Part shown: piece after piece, positions 54,129-63,874 of the stretch | Numbering within the stretch: the first letter of the stretch is position 1 | Layout of the letters: every line of letters starts with the position of its first letter | Assembly (NCBI RefSeq): GCF_003333325.1 | Contig: NZ_QOLC01000099.1 | Coordinates: 1 to 64,000 of the forward strand | Direction: 5' to 3' | DNA from: Candidatus Ulvibacter alkanivorans | Lineage (GTDB): Bacteria; Bacteroidota; Bacteroidia; Flavobacteriales; Flavobacteriaceae | DNA length: 64,000 nucleotides | The notes under the pieces: generated by a model | The model's database searches: none | What the model was told of the DNA's origin: nothing | The model's input: only the letters and a program-made list of their open reading frames with translations | Position numbers and translations under genes: made by a program

Positions 54129-55495
54129 TGCAAGCTAACATCAGCACATACCTTGCTAAGAAGACAGAGGCCGCCCCATTGGCGGTCTTTCGTATTTTCT
54201 TTGGGTTGATGATGTTTGCAAGCATTGTGCGATTTTGGGCAAATGGATGGATTGAAAAACTATACCTGGAGCCTGATTTTCATTTTAAATATTATGGTTT
54301 TGAATGGGTGCAGCCATTAGGTGAACTTACCTATTTACTCTTTGTGGTTTGTGCGCTTAGCGCGCTTATGATCGCCATAGGCTATAGGTATAGAATCTTT
54401 ATAGTTTTGTTCTTCCTCAGTTTTACCTATATCGAGTTGATGGATAAAACAACCTACCTAAATCACTATTATTTTATTAGCTGTCTCGCTTTCTTACTGT
54501 TGCTTCTTCCGGCAAATGTCTATTATGCGGTAGACGCCAAGCTGGGGAAAGCGAAAACCTCCTATTATGTTCCGGCGTGGACGATCGATTCGATAAAAAT
54601 CTTATTGTGCATCGTGTACTTTTACGCCGGCTTGGCAAAACTAAACAGTGATTGGCTCGTAGAGGCGATGCCACTGAAAATATGGCTGCCTTCTAAGTAT
54701 GACCTTCCCTTATTGGGAGATGTACTGCAACAGGAATGGCTGCACTACGCTTTTAGTTGGTCTGGGGCAGTATACGATCTGGCCATTCCATTTCTACTGC
54801 TATGGCGAAAAACCAGATGGTTTGGCTTTGTATTGGTCGTATTGTTTCATTTGTTAACGCGCGCGCTGTTTCCCATAGGAATGTTCCCTTACATAATGAT
54901 CGTAAGTGCGTTGATATTTTTTGACCCCAAATTTCATCACAAAATCTTAAATGGCTTCTCTAAGCTCATCGGATTTTCAAAAATAGCGTACGATAACGTA
55001 TTGAAGTCGACCGTTTTCACAAATAGCAAGAGGCATGTACAGCGTTACCTTGTGCTACTGTTCTTACTATTTCAATTGGTTTTCCCATGGCGATATTTAG
55101 CCTATTCTAATGAGTTGTTCTGGACAGAAGAAGGCTATCGTTTTTCTTGGCGCGTCATGCTGATGGAAAAGGCCGGTTACGCACAATTTAAAGTGGTCGA
55201 CACCATAAGTAAAAAGCAGTTCTACGTAGACAACTCCGATTTTTTATCACCACTACAAGAGAAACAAATGAGTACTCAGCCCGATTTTATCTTGGAGTAT
55301 GCACACTTCTTAGGAGAACATTTTAAAGTACAAGGCCATAAGAATCTAGCGGTTTATGTAGAGAGTTACGTGGCATTGAACGGGCGACTAAGTCAGCCTT
55401 ATATCGATCCAACAACTAATTTACTCGAAGAAAAGGACAGTTTTAAACAGAAAGATTTTATTCTGCCTTTTAACGACAACATCAAAGGTTTATAA
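54128..55495 (+). CDS. HTTM-domain membrane protein (gamma-carboxylase-related)
   Basis: 455 aa. At least six membrane helices in 1-300 (FRIFFGLMMFASIVRFW, LTYLLFVVCALSALMIAIGYRY, YFISCLAFLLLLLPAN, VYFYAGLAKLNSDWL, and others) match the HTTM (horizontally transferred transmembrane) domain related to vitamin K-dependent gamma-carboxylase; the C-terminal part is soluble. KLNSDWL with its Lys is the conserved block. What HTTM does in iron loci is unknown. One-base overlap with the imelysin gene and 1 base before the TonB receptor. Confidence 0.88.
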   Translation: MQANISTYLAKKTEAAPLAVFRIFFGLMMFASIVRFWANGWIEKLYLEPDFHFKYYGFEWVQPLGELTYLLFVVCALSALMIAIGYRYRIFIVLFFLSFTYIELMDKTTYLNHYYFISCLAFLLLLLPANVYYAVDAKLGKAKTSYYVPAWTIDSIKILLCIVYFYAGLAKLNSDWLVEAMPLKIWLPSKYDLPLLGDVLQQEWLHYAFSWSGAVYDLAIPFLLLWRKTRWFGFVLVVLFHLLTRALFPIGMFPYIMIVSALIFFDPKFHHKILNGFSKLIGFSKIAYDNVLKSTVFTNSKRHVQRYLVLLFLLFQLVFPWRYLAYSNELFWTEEGYRFSWRVMLMEKAGYAQFKVVDTISKKQFYVDNSDFLSPLQEKQMSTQPDFILEYAHFLGEHFKVQGHKNLAVYVESYVALNGRLSQPYIDPTTNLLEEKDSFKQKDFILPFNDNIKGL

Positions 55496-55496
55496 T

Positions 55497-57926
55497 ATGA
55501 AATATTATTTCTGTTTTCTTTTCCTAATCATTTCCTTCACTGCTAAGGGTCAATTTACTGTTAGTGGTATGGTAAGAGCAGAGAATACAAATCTCCCAAT
55601 TTCTGAAGCAGAAGTCTATCTCACCAATTTATCAAAAAGTACGACTACCGATTCGGAAGGCCGTTTTATGTTCGAAGATATCCCACAAGGAGAACATACC
55701 ATTGTGGTTTTTAACTACGAATACGAGATCGTTGAACAGCCAATTGTTGTTGCTGCTAACACTACTGTGAATTTTGAACTTTCGCTCTTGGGCGAAACAC
55801 TTTCCGAAGTAGTAATCACAAAGCGAAAAGAGCGCATATTTGCATTAAAACAATTGCGTGATGTGGAAGGAACCGCTATCTACGCAGGGAAAAAAAGTGA
55901 AGTGGTGGTAATGGACAACCTTACTGCAAATCTCGCTACAGGTAACGCTCGTCAAATTTATGCACAGGTAGTAGGATTGAACATTTACGAAAACAACGAT
56001 GCCGGACTTCAACTTAATATTGGAGGTCGTGGGTTAAACCCGAATCGTACGGCGAATTTCAACACCCGTCAAAACGGATATGATATCTCTGCCGATGTGT
56101 TGGGATATCCTGAAAGTTATTATACGCCACCGGCTGAAGCAATAGAGCAGATCGAAGTAGTTCGTGGAGCGGCCTCGTTGCAATATGGAACACAATTTGG
56201 CGGATTGATAAATTTTAAACTCAAACAACCGAATCCATCCAAACCTATCGAATGGATCTCTAGACAAACAATCGGGAGTTACGACTTGTTCACCAGCTTT
56301 AATAGTCTGAGTGGAACCGTAGATAATGTGAGTTATTACACCTATCTTAATTATAAGACTGGAAACGATTTTAGGCCTAACTCTCAGTTTGATTCGTATA
56401 ATGCCTTCGGAAAGATTGCGTATGCCATTGATGATCGAACTACAGTATCAGGCGAGTTCAGTTATTTGAACTACTTGGCACAACAGCCGGGCGGATTAAC
56501 CGATAGCCAGTTTGAAGAAGATCCTACCTTTAGTAACCGAACCCGAAATTGGTTTAAGGTCGACTGGAAACTGTACGCATTGCTATTAGAACATGAAGTC
56601 TCCACAAAAACAGAGCTTAGTCTTAATCTTTTTGCTTTAGATGCATCGCGTAAAAGCGTTGGGTTTCGTGAAAATCGCGTTTCACAAAATGACGACCTAG
56701 ATGCCCCTCGAGAACTAATTGTAGGCAATTTTAGAAATTGGGGAGCAGAAGGTCGCTTTTTAACTCGGTATAACCTACTGGACGAAGAACATACGTTGTT
56801 GTTAGGGGTCAAGTACTATCAGTCTAATAATGAAGAACGACAAGGACCCGGGACCAACGGAAGCGATGCTGATTTTAGTTTTGCAGACGATCAATATCCC
56901 AATTACCCAAGACAGAGTAATTTTACATTTCCGAATCTAAATTTGGCATTTTTCGGCGAAAACATTTTTCAGCTTTCCGATCGTTTTTCGGTTACACCGG
57001 GGTTTAGAGTGGAGTATATAAAGACGGAGAGTGAAGGGTTTTATAAGCGCATCAATTTTGACAATGCTGGAAATCCCATCCTGAACGAAACGATTCCCGA
57101 TAACCGAGTGTTCGACAGGGCGTTTGTACTGGCCGGAGTCGGGCTAAGTTATAAGGCAAATTCTTCGTTGGAGTTCTACGGAAATTTTAGTCAGAATTAC
57201 CGATCGGTTACTTTTAACGACATCCGAATTACCAATCCGTCGCTCACGGTAGACCCGAACATAACCGATGAAAAAGGCTACACGGCCGATTTAGGTGTTC
57301 GAGGTAGGTTCAATCGATTGGTTTCGTACGATGTTAGTGCATTTTTCTTAAGCTATGAAGATAGGCTCGGGGTAATTCTAAGAGCAGTAAGCGACATACA
57401 ACAAGAACGTTTCCGAGGAAATATTGGAGATGCGGTTACCTACGGTCTTGAAAGTTTTATCGATTGGAATGTTTGGAATACGTTTTCAGAAAACAGAGAG
57501 GTTCGATTTAGTGTCTTTTCTAACGTAGCATTAACCGATTCAGAGTATACAGCTTCCGAAGAAAACAATGTGACCGGTAACAAAGTAGAATTTATCCCTG
57601 CTATCAACCTAAAGACGGGAATAAACTTTGGGTATAAAGACTTTTTAGGAAGTTTTCAATACACATATTTAAGTAAACAATTTACCGATGCCACTAATAG
57701 TGAACGCGATTTTCAGAGTCAGAGCGGAATTGTTGGAGAAATCCCTGCCTATGACATACTTGACGCTTCTTTTAGTTACACATATAAGTGGTTTCGATTA
57801 GAGGCGGGGATAAATAACCTATTGGATTCCAGTTATTTTGTGCGTAGGGCCACCGGATATCCTGGTCCGGGGATTATTCCTAGTCAGCCAAGAACCTATT
57901 ACGCAGGGATCCAATTCAAACTGTAG
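55497..57926 (+). CDS. TonB-dependent outer-membrane receptor, FecA-like
   Basis: 809 aa. Signal peptide (about 1-19), a carboxypeptidase-regulatory-like beta-sandwich (about 22-97, VSGMVRAENTNLPISEAEVYL), plug domain (about 105-240 with VRGAASLQYGTQFGG) and a beta-barrel ending in a C-terminal hydrophobic strand (YYAGIQFKL). NFSQNYRSVTFNDIRITNPSL near 563-583 is typical of FecA-type ferric-chelate receptors. It is the last gene of the operon starting at 51707. Substrate, perhaps ferric citrate or another iron complex, is inferred from family and neighbours. Confidence 0.92.
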   Translation: MKYYFCFLFLIISFTAKGQFTVSGMVRAENTNLPISEAEVYLTNLSKSTTTDSEGRFMFEDIPQGEHTIVVFNYEYEIVEQPIVVAANTTVNFELSLLGETLSEVVITKRKERIFALKQLRDVEGTAIYAGKKSEVVVMDNLTANLATGNARQIYAQVVGLNIYENNDAGLQLNIGGRGLNPNRTANFNTRQNGYDISADVLGYPESYYTPPAEAIEQIEVVRGAASLQYGTQFGGLINFKLKQPNPSKPIEWISRQTIGSYDLFTSFNSLSGTVDNVSYYTYLNYKTGNDFRPNSQFDSYNAFGKIAYAIDDRTTVSGEFSYLNYLAQQPGGLTDSQFEEDPTFSNRTRNWFKVDWKLYALLLEHEVSTKTELSLNLFALDASRKSVGFRENRVSQNDDLDAPRELIVGNFRNWGAEGRFLTRYNLLDEEHTLLLGVKYYQSNNEERQGPGTNGSDADFSFADDQYPNYPRQSNFTFPNLNLAFFGENIFQLSDRFSVTPGFRVEYIKTESEGFYKRINFDNAGNPILNETIPDNRVFDRAFVLAGVGLSYKANSSLEFYGNFSQNYRSVTFNDIRITNPSLTVDPNITDEKGYTADLGVRGRFNRLVSYDVSAFFLSYEDRLGVILRAVSDIQQERFRGNIGDAVTYGLESFIDWNVWNTFSENREVRFSVFSNVALTDSEYTASEENNVTGNKVEFIPAINLKTGINFGYKDFLGSFQYTYLSKQFTDATNSERDFQSQSGIVGEIPAYDILDASFSYTYKWFRLEAGINNLLDSSYFVRRATGYPGPGIIPSQPRTYYAGIQFKL

Positions 57927-57979
57927 GGCTTTTTGAAGCAGAAGCCTGATAATAATGCGATTTTGTACTTATTTAATTG

Positions 57980-57987
57980 TATATTTG
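57980..57987 (+). promoter_or_regulatory. predicted -7 element of the guaB promoter
   Basis: TATATTTG, an exact TAnnTTTG match, followed by CACGC. The only upstream TTTG (57962-57965) is closer than usual. The leader to the ATG at 58042 is about 48 bases. Confidence 0.55.
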
Positions 57988-58041
57988 CACGCAATTAAAC
58001 AGTAACCCCTTTCCGGTACTTCGGAAGTTAATTTAATTGCG

Positions 58042-59514
58042 ATGACTGCACACAACGACAAAATTCTTGGAGAAGGCCTAACATACGATGATGTTTTATT
58101 AGTGCCTGCTTATTCTGAAGTATTACCACGCGAGGTTAGCATTAAAACTCAGTTTAGCCGAAACATTTCATTAAACGTTCCTATAGTTTCTGCGGCTATG
58201 GACACCGTAACCGAAAGTGCAATGGCCATTGCCATAGCCAGAGAAGGCGGGATAGGTGTACTGCACAAGAATATGACCATAGAGCAACAAGCTGCTGAGG
58301 TGCGTAAGGTAAAACGGGCCGAAAGCGGAATGATACAAGATCCGGTCACCTTGCCAAAAACTGCGACCGTAGGAGACGCACAAAATACAATGCGAGAATA
58401 CAGCATTGGTGGAATTCCAATTACCGACGACAACGGTACTTTAATAGGAATTGTGACCAATCGCGATTTACGTTTTGAAAAGAACTACGACCGTTCTCTC
58501 AATGAAGTAATGACTTCCGATAATTTAGTAACAGTTGCAAAAGGTACTTCTCTTAAGGAAGCTGAAATTATACTACAAAAGAACAAAATTGAAAAACTTC
58601 CGGTCGTAGACGATAATGGAAAATTATTGGGACTTATTACCTTTCGCGATATTACCAAACTAACCCAAAAACCAATGGCCAATAAAGATGAGTATGGTCG
58701 GTTGCGTGTGGCTGCGGCCCTTGGTGTCACTGCCGATGCAGTAGACCGCGCAGAGGCATTGGTAAATGCACAAGTTGATGCTGTGATTATCGATACTGCT
58801 CACGGTCATACCAAAGGAGTGGTAATGGTCTTGAAAGAAGTTAAAAAACGATTTCCAAATTTAGAGGTGGTCGTTGGTAATATTGCAACCGCAGAGGCTG
58901 CTAACTATTTGGTAGACGCTGGCGCCGATGCAGTAAAAGTTGGGATCGGTCCTGGATCAATTTGTACGACTCGAGTTGTCGCCGGAGTTGGGTTTCCACA
59001 ATTCTCTGCAGTATTAGAAGTGGCAGCTGCTATAAAAGGGAGTGGCGTGCCGGTGATCGCTGACGGAGGGATTCGCTATACGGGTGATATCCCAAAGGCA
59101 ATTGCTGCCGGAGCCGATAGTGTGATGTTAGGTTCATTGCTTGCAGGTACTAAAGAATCACCGGGAGAAACGATCATCTACGAAGGTAGAAAATTTAAAT
59201 CGTATCGCGGAATGGGCTCTGTTGAAGCTATGAAGCAAGGTTCTAAAGACCGGTATTTCCAGGATGTGGAAGACGATATCAAAAAATTAGTTCCCGAAGG
59301 GATTGTAGGGCGTGTGCCTTACAAAGGTGAACTGTTAGAAAGTATGACCCAATTTATTGGCGGATTAAGAGCCGGTATGGGGTATTGTGGAGCTAAGGAT
59401 ATAGCGGGTTTAAAAGATAATGGTAAATTCGTGAAAATTACGGCTTCAGGTATACACGAAAGCCACCCTCATGATGTAACCATCACGAAGGAGGCTCCTA
59501 ATTATTCTCGATAA
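58042..59514 (+). CDS. guaB: inosine-5'-monophosphate dehydrogenase
   Basis: 490 aa, normal length. [17 protein letters not shown] at the N-terminus, two CBS domains (about 95-215), then [19 protein letters not shown] active-site loop ([13 protein letters not shown]) with the catalytic Cys, [21 protein letters not shown], and the flap [10 protein letters not shown]. It makes XMP from IMP, the committed step to GMP. Its stop is 2 bases from the stop of the opposing OmpH gene. Confidence 0.96.
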   Translation: MTAHNDKILGEGLTYDDVLLVPAYSEVLPREVSIKTQFSRNISLNVPIVSAAMDTVTESAMAIAIAREGGIGVLHKNMTIEQQAAEVRKVKRAESGMIQDPVTLPKTATVGDAQNTMREYSIGGIPITDDNGTLIGIVTNRDLRFEKNYDRSLNEVMTSDNLVTVAKGTSLKEAEIILQKNKIEKLPVVDDNGKLLGLITFRDITKLTQKPMANKDEYGRLRVAAALGVTADAVDRAEALVNAQVDAVIIDTAHGHTKGVVMVLKEVKKRFPNLEVVVGNIATAEAANYLVDAGADAVKVGIGPGSICTTRVVAGVGFPQFSAVLEVAAAIKGSGVPVIADGGIRYTGDIPKAIAAGADSVMLGSLLAGTKESPGETIIYEGRKFKSYRGMGSVEAMKQGSKDRYFQDVEDDIKKLVPEGIVGRVPYKGELLESMTQFIGGLRAGMGYCGAKDIAGLKDNGKFVKITASGIHESHPHDVTITKEAPNYSR

Positions 59515-59516
59515 AT

Positions 59517-60026
59517 TTATTCTTTTTCAGGATCGAGCGAAACACCAAGTTGCTTTAATACTAAGACAGTAATATCGTAATCTTCGTCTATGTATACGAG
59601 CGAATCATCGATCTGCAATACTTGTGTGTAGTCTAGTTCTTTCGCTATTGCTTCAATTGCTACGCCTATTTTCTTGTACAAGGGACGTAACACTTCATCA
59701 CGTTTTATCGTAATAAGTTTTGCACCGTTTTGACGAAAATTATTGATGTCATTTTCGGTGGTAATGATCGCTTGCTGTTTTTCTTGTTTCTGTTTTAAGG
59801 TAAACGTTGCTTCATTATCCTGATAGTCTTTTATCAAGACCTCATACTCGGCCAATTTTGCCTCCAAATCGGTATCTAATTGCGTACCGTATTTCTCGAT
59901 TTCTGCTTGAGCTGCTGTGAATTCTGGCATTTTAGAAAGCACAAAATCCACATTGATCGTACCTACCTTGCTCTGTGCGAAACCACTAAGACACAGAAAC
60001 ATAAAAATTACATTTAAAAATTTCAT
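59517..60026 (-). CDS. OmpH/Skp-family periplasmic chaperone
   Basis: 169 aa. Signal peptide (about 1-18, FMFLCLSGFAQS), then VGTINVDFVLSKMPEFTAAQAEIEKYG opening the Skp core, a long coiled coil (about 45-105, TDLEAKLAEYEVLIKDYQDN) and a C-terminal return strand (DYTQVLQIDDSLVYIDEDYDIT). Skp-type chaperones hold unfolded outer-membrane proteins. It has its own TAATTTTG element upstream. Bacteroidota often have more than one paralogue. Confidence 0.88.
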   Translation of the reverse strand: MKFLNVIFMFLCLSGFAQSKVGTINVDFVLSKMPEFTAAQAEIEKYGTQLDTDLEAKLAEYEVLIKDYQDNEATFTLKQKQEKQQAIITTENDINNFRQNGAKLITIKRDEVLRPLYKKIGVAIEAIAKELDYTQVLQIDDSLVYIDEDYDITVLVLKQLGVSLDPEKE

Positions 60027-60048
60027 TTTAATACATTTAAATTCGACG

Positions 60049-60056
60049 CAAAATTA
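60049..60056 (-). promoter_or_regulatory. predicted -7 element of the OmpH gene
   Basis: Minus-strand TAATTTTG, an exact TAnnTTTG match 23 bases before the start codon; the -33 side is only T-rich. Confidence 0.5.
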
Positions 60057-60208
60057 CTATAATTTTTGCGATTAAAAGACGGTTACGATTTTGAGTTGTT
60101 ACAAAATGCAATTATAAATCTTAGCTGTAGCTATTCCACGATAAGATTACTACTGCCTATGAATTTAGGAGGTAAAACCAATTAGGTAAACCGTTTTAAG
60201 ATCGATTG

Positions 60209-60448
60209 TTATTCGTTGTATAGTTGGCCGCGATTAGGTTTTAAGGATATGCGAAGCGCATTCATATGTTGTTTTTCAACCACTAAAAAGGCAATAAAAT
60301 GAGAAGGAGAAAGTTGCTGGGTGCCGGTTAGTGTATGCTTAAGTTGTTCGGTCTGAGCGTATTCTTCTAAATGTTTGGCATGGTGTAAGGCAATTGGTTC
60401 GGCATTGGGTCCCCTAAAATCCCATATTAATTTAACGCGATCTTTCAT
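60209..60448 (-). CDS. small conserved-looking protein of unknown function
   Basis: 79 aa, no signal peptide. It begins MKDRVKLIWDFRGPNAEPIALHH and has several His residues; I recognise no family. It overlaps the SRPBCC gene by 4 bases (ATG within the stop of the upstream gene), which supports it being real and co-translated. The 182 bases after it, up to the OmpH gene, hold no feature I can name. Confidence 0.6.
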   Translation of the reverse strand: MKDRVKLIWDFRGPNAEPIALHHAKHLEEYAQTEQLKHTLTGTQQLSPSHFIAFLVVEKQHMNALRISLKPNRGQLYNE

Positions 60449-60903
60449 TGTTCGTCGGCTACTGACGTACCATTTTCGGCAAAATTCTTAAAATTGATCA
60501 TGAATTTTTTCGATTGTTTCTTAAACGCGCCTGGCATTAAGAACCCCATTAATTTCATACCGAAGCCAGCAAACTGAAATTCACTTTCCGAGATCCACTT
60601 TGTCTTATTTTCGCCTACTTCTTCAAAATAGTTTCGTTGCATGTTATGTACTCCTTTAGTGTCGTAGGTAGCATGAAACTCAGATGGGAATTGGTTTTTG
60701 ATGATCGTTTCTACCATGCTCATTTCCCTTTTACCCATTTTATAATCTAATTTCATCTTAGCACCTTCTTTCCCCGGTATACCACTTATCATCTCGTAGT
60801 CCAAGAGTCCTCTCTGCCAATGTTTCATATTATCGGGGTTGTCCATTTTTTTAATTACTTCCTCTCGAGGTAAGTCGATGATAATTTCGATTGTATACTT
60901 CAT
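60445..60903 (-). CDS. SRPBCC (START-like) family protein
   Basis: 152 aa from ATG at 60903 (MKYTIEIIIDLPREEVIKKMDN); the frame is open 46 codons further upstream but that stretch has no family features and runs to the promoter region of the PPIase operon. The SRPBCC fold is shown by the first strand plus helix, MKHWQRGLLDYEMISG, the strand KMKLDYKMGKREMSM and the long C-terminal helix after GFLMPGAFKKQSKKFMINF. It probably binds a small hydrophobic ligand. The next gene overlaps it by 4 bases. Confidence 0.82.
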   Translation of the reverse strand: MKYTIEIIIDLPREEVIKKMDNPDNMKHWQRGLLDYEMISGIPGKEGAKMKLDYKMGKREMSMVETIIKNQFPSEFHATYDTKGVHNMQRNYFEEVGENKTKWISESEFQFAGFGMKLMGFLMPGAFKKQSKKFMINFKNFAENGTSVADEQ

Positions 60904-61006
60904 ATCAATTAATTTGGTTGTGGATATAAAATTACACAATTTTCGGCACAGTATATGTGTAAGAGGATACACTATATTGATAGGCTGTAACGTTAGATGG
61001 AATAGT

Positions 61007-61037
61007 CTTGCGTAACCGTAGCTTTTTGCTATTTTTG
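61007..61037 (+). promoter_or_regulatory. predicted promoter of the PPIase operon
   Basis: CTTG (TTG at 61008-61010) and TATTTTTG at 61030-61037, 23 bases apart start to start. The leader to the ATG at 61071 would be about 27 bases. Confidence 0.65.
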
Positions 61038-61070
61038 CCAAGCTTTATTACACGTTAAATGTTTACTGAA

Positions 61071-63029
61071 ATGAACAGAAAATTAGCATTAATTCTTGGG
61101 TTTCTTTGTGCCGTTGTCACGGTACAGGCTCAAAACGAAAGTGATGTGTTGTTGACGATAGATGGTGATCCTGTCTATGCCTCTGAATTTAAGCGCGTTT
61201 ATACCAAGAATCTCGAACTTGTTCAAGATGAGAGTCAGAAGAATGTCACGGGCTATTTGGATCTATTTATCGATTACAAATTAAAGGTCGCCGAAGCGTA
61301 TGCACAAAATTTAGATGAAGCGCCATCGTATCAAAAAGAATTTGCGAAGTATGAAGAACAACTGTCACGAAATTATATCTTCGAAGATAAGGTTACCGAA
61401 GAACTAACCAAAGAAGCTTACGAACGAGGCTTGGAAGAAATTGAAGCTTCTCATATCTTGATTCGTGCCGACTATAATAGTGTGCCGCAGGATACATTAA
61501 AAGCGTATAATAAAATAGCTGAGATAAGAGAAAGAGCTATAGCGGGTGAAGATTTTGCGTCATTGGCCAAAGAACTTTCAGAAGAACCCGGAGCCAAAGA
61601 ACGCGCAGGTTATTTAGGGTATTTTAGTGTTTTTTCCTTGGTGTACCCATTCGAATCTATGGCCTATGCAACTCCGGAAGGTGAAATATCTGAGATAGTT
61701 CGTACGCAGTATGGATATCATATTATTTATGTACAGGACCGTAGAGAACGCTCTCCTAAGATTGAGGTCTCTCATATCATGATTTCTGAAAATAAGGGTC
61801 CACGAACTTTTGACCCTGAAGAGCGAATTAATGAGATCAATACATTATTAGCACAAGGAGAGAGCTTTGAAAGTTTGGCCAAACAATTTTCAGATGATAC
61901 CAACTCGGCCAAAAGAGGTGGAAAGTTAAATCCTTTTGGAAAAGGGGAGCTCCGCTCAAAGATATTTGAAGAGAAAGCCTTGGAACTGTCTAAACCGGGC
62001 GAATTATCGAAGCCGTTTAAATCTGAATTTGGTTGGCATATCGTTCGATTTGATGGTCAACTGCCTATTGAAACCTTCGAAGAAAAGCAACCGGAGCTCG
62101 AAAAACGAGTAAAGGAAGGTTCACGATCTAAGATAATTGTAAATGCCGTGAATAAGGTGATCAAGGATCGCTACGGATTTGAGCATGGTGAACCATATCT
62201 CCCGTTCTTTGAGAATTATGTGACCGATAGTATTATGAAAAGAAAATGGGAATATGTGCCTATTTCTTCTGAAGATGACAAGCTATTGTTCAAAATTGGC
62301 GACAATAATGTTACCTATAACGATTTTGCAAGCTTTGTAAACGAGAATCAAAAAAGAAGACGTTTGCCTGCTACCAAACGCGCTATTCTTATTCAGTTGT
62401 ACGATGAGTTCGAAACTCGTGAATTGAAACAATATTTCAGAAAAAGATTAGAACAAGAAAATGAAGAATATGCCGGCGTGATTGGTGAGTATAGAGATGG
62501 ATTGCTAATTTTTGATGTAATGAACAAGAACATCTGGAAAACGGCGAAGAACGATTCAATTGGATTGCAAGAATTCTTTCAGAAAACCAATGCCAACTAT
62601 GTTTGGAAGCAACGTGTAGATGCAAGTATCCTTACGGCCACCGATAAAACTACCGCCGCTCGTGTTCAAGCCATGTTGCAGCAAGGAAAAGCAGCAGAAG
62701 AAGTTAAGGAAGAACTGAACACGAACGACAGCCTAAATGTGATCCTTACAACGGGTATTTTTGAGATCGATGAAAAGGATCTACCACCAAATCTAGAGGT
62801 CGCAGAAGGAGTTTCAAAAATATATCCTAACGAAGATACGTTTGTGGTAGTAAAGGTTAATAAAATTTTTCCGCCGGGAAATAAATCATTAGAAGACGTA
62901 AAGGGGCGCGTTATAAATGCCTATCAAACCTATCTCGAGGAACAATGGATGGAAAGTCTTCGGAAAAAATACAAGGTGGAAATAAATAAAAAGGTGCTTA
63001 AAAAGCTTCAGAAAGAATTAGACTCTTAA
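61071..63029 (+). CDS. periplasmic peptidyl-prolyl isomerase with two PpiC (parvulin) domains
   Basis: 652 aa from ATG at 61071 (MNRKLALILGFLCAVVTVQAQ, signal peptide); ATG at 61059 would add four residues. A SurA-like N-terminal helical domain (about 20-125) is followed by two parvulin domains: EASHILIRADYNSV to QYGYHIIYVQDRRE (about 125-225) and EVSHIMISENKGP to EFGWHIVRFDG (about 230-335). A long C-terminal part is helical. It likely helps fold outer-membrane proteins. The stop shares a base with the next ATG; the next two genes continue the theme. Confidence 0.9.
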   Translation: MNRKLALILGFLCAVVTVQAQNESDVLLTIDGDPVYASEFKRVYTKNLELVQDESQKNVTGYLDLFIDYKLKVAEAYAQNLDEAPSYQKEFAKYEEQLSRNYIFEDKVTEELTKEAYERGLEEIEASHILIRADYNSVPQDTLKAYNKIAEIRERAIAGEDFASLAKELSEEPGAKERAGYLGYFSVFSLVYPFESMAYATPEGEISEIVRTQYGYHIIYVQDRRERSPKIEVSHIMISENKGPRTFDPEERINEINTLLAQGESFESLAKQFSDDTNSAKRGGKLNPFGKGELRSKIFEEKALELSKPGELSKPFKSEFGWHIVRFDGQLPIETFEEKQPELEKRVKEGSRSKIIVNAVNKVIKDRYGFEHGEPYLPFFENYVTDSIMKRKWEYVPISSEDDKLLFKIGDNNVTYNDFASFVNENQKRRRLPATKRAILIQLYDEFETRELKQYFRKRLEQENEEYAGVIGEYRDGLLIFDVMNKNIWKTAKNDSIGLQEFFQKTNANYVWKQRVDASILTATDKTTAARVQAMLQQGKAAEEVKEELNTNDSLNVILTTGIFEIDEKDLPPNLEVAEGVSKIYPNEDTFVVVKVNKIFPPGNKSLEDVKGRVINAYQTYLEEQWMESLRKKYKVEINKKVLKKLQKELDS

Positions 63030-63874
63030 TGCGGAAATTGCTGTATATATGTGTAATGTGTAGTCTGTTGGTCGCTTGTGATTATTTTAAACAAGATACC
63101 GAGAAGATTCCCGTAGCACGCGTTAATGACACTTTTTTATATGAAGAGGATATAAAGGCGTTACTGTCTGAAGATGCTTCCGAAGAAGACAGCACGCTTA
63201 TTGTAAGTAGCTATATCACTCGCTGGGCCACACAACAGTTACTAATAGACCAAGCGAAGATCAATCTTTCCGAAGACAAACTGGAATCCTACGATAAACT
63301 GGTTCGAGAATATAAGAATGACCTGTATACGGAAGCGTATAAAAATGTGATCGTATCGAAGCAATTGGATAGCACGGTTTCTGAAGAAGAATTTATTGCC
63401 TATTACGAACAGAACAAGGACAATTTCAAGCTCAACGACGACCTAGTAAAAGTTCGCTATATACATGTAATCGACGGATTTACGAACTTGGCTGCAACGA
63501 AGCAAAAATTTAGTCGTTTTAATAAAGAGGATCAAGAAGCGTTAAATGCGTTGAGCATTCAGTTTACTTCGTATAATTTTAACGACTCGACTTGGGTGAA
63601 AAAAGAAGCGTTAATTGAGGCGTTGCCCATTCTGAAGACAGAAGAACAAAATTTGATAAAAAATTCGAATACCATACAGTTACAAGACTCATTAGGAGTA
63701 TATTTGGTGAAAATTGAAGATGTACTTACCACCAACGATGTTGCTCCTCTGTCTTTTATTAAACCAACCATCAAACAAATAATTTTAAACAAACGAAAGC
63801 TAGAGCTTATCAGGAAACTGGAAAAAGATATAACTAAGGATGCTATTAAAAACAACAAATTTGAAACGTATTAA
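63029..63874 (+). CDS. SurA-like lipoprotein lacking an evident parvulin domain
   Basis: 281 aa. Lipoprotein signal with lipobox LVAC (Cys17). VARVNDTFLYEEDIKALL near 30-47 is the SurA/PpiD N-terminal strand-helix motif, and EEEFIAYYEQNKDNFKLND near 124-142 is the usual lead into a parvulin domain, but the domain itself (HIL...G-F/Y-H-I) is not seen; KVRYIHVIDGFTNLA is its degenerate start. It is probably a chaperone rather than an isomerase. One-base overlap with the gene before, and the next gene starts 14 bases before its stop. Confidence 0.82.
   Translation: MRKLLYICVMCSLLVACDYFKQDTEKIPVARVNDTFLYEEDIKALLSEDASEEDSTLIVSSYITRWATQQLLIDQAKINLSEDKLESYDKLVREYKNDLYTEAYKNVIVSKQLDSTVSEEEFIAYYEQNKDNFKLNDDLVKVRYIHVIDGFTNLAATKQKFSRFNKEDQEALNALSIQFTSYNFNDSTWVKKEALIEALPILKTEEQNLIKNSNTIQLQDSLGVYLVKIEDVLTTNDVAPLSFIKPTIKQIILNKRKLELIRKLEKDITKDAIKNNKFETY

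Noticed and set aside
57926..57955. GGCTT/AAGCC stem after the TonB receptor as terminator
   Set aside because: Only 5 bp, with a long loop and no T run.
60027..60208. GGTAAAACC / GGTAAACC repeat between the OmpH and 79-aa genes as a regulatory element
   Set aside because: Short imperfect direct repeat without further structure; consistent with chance.
60904..61041. 46-residue extension of the SRPBCC protein
   Set aside because: No family sequence, AT-rich, and it overlaps the promoter region of the divergent PPIase operon.
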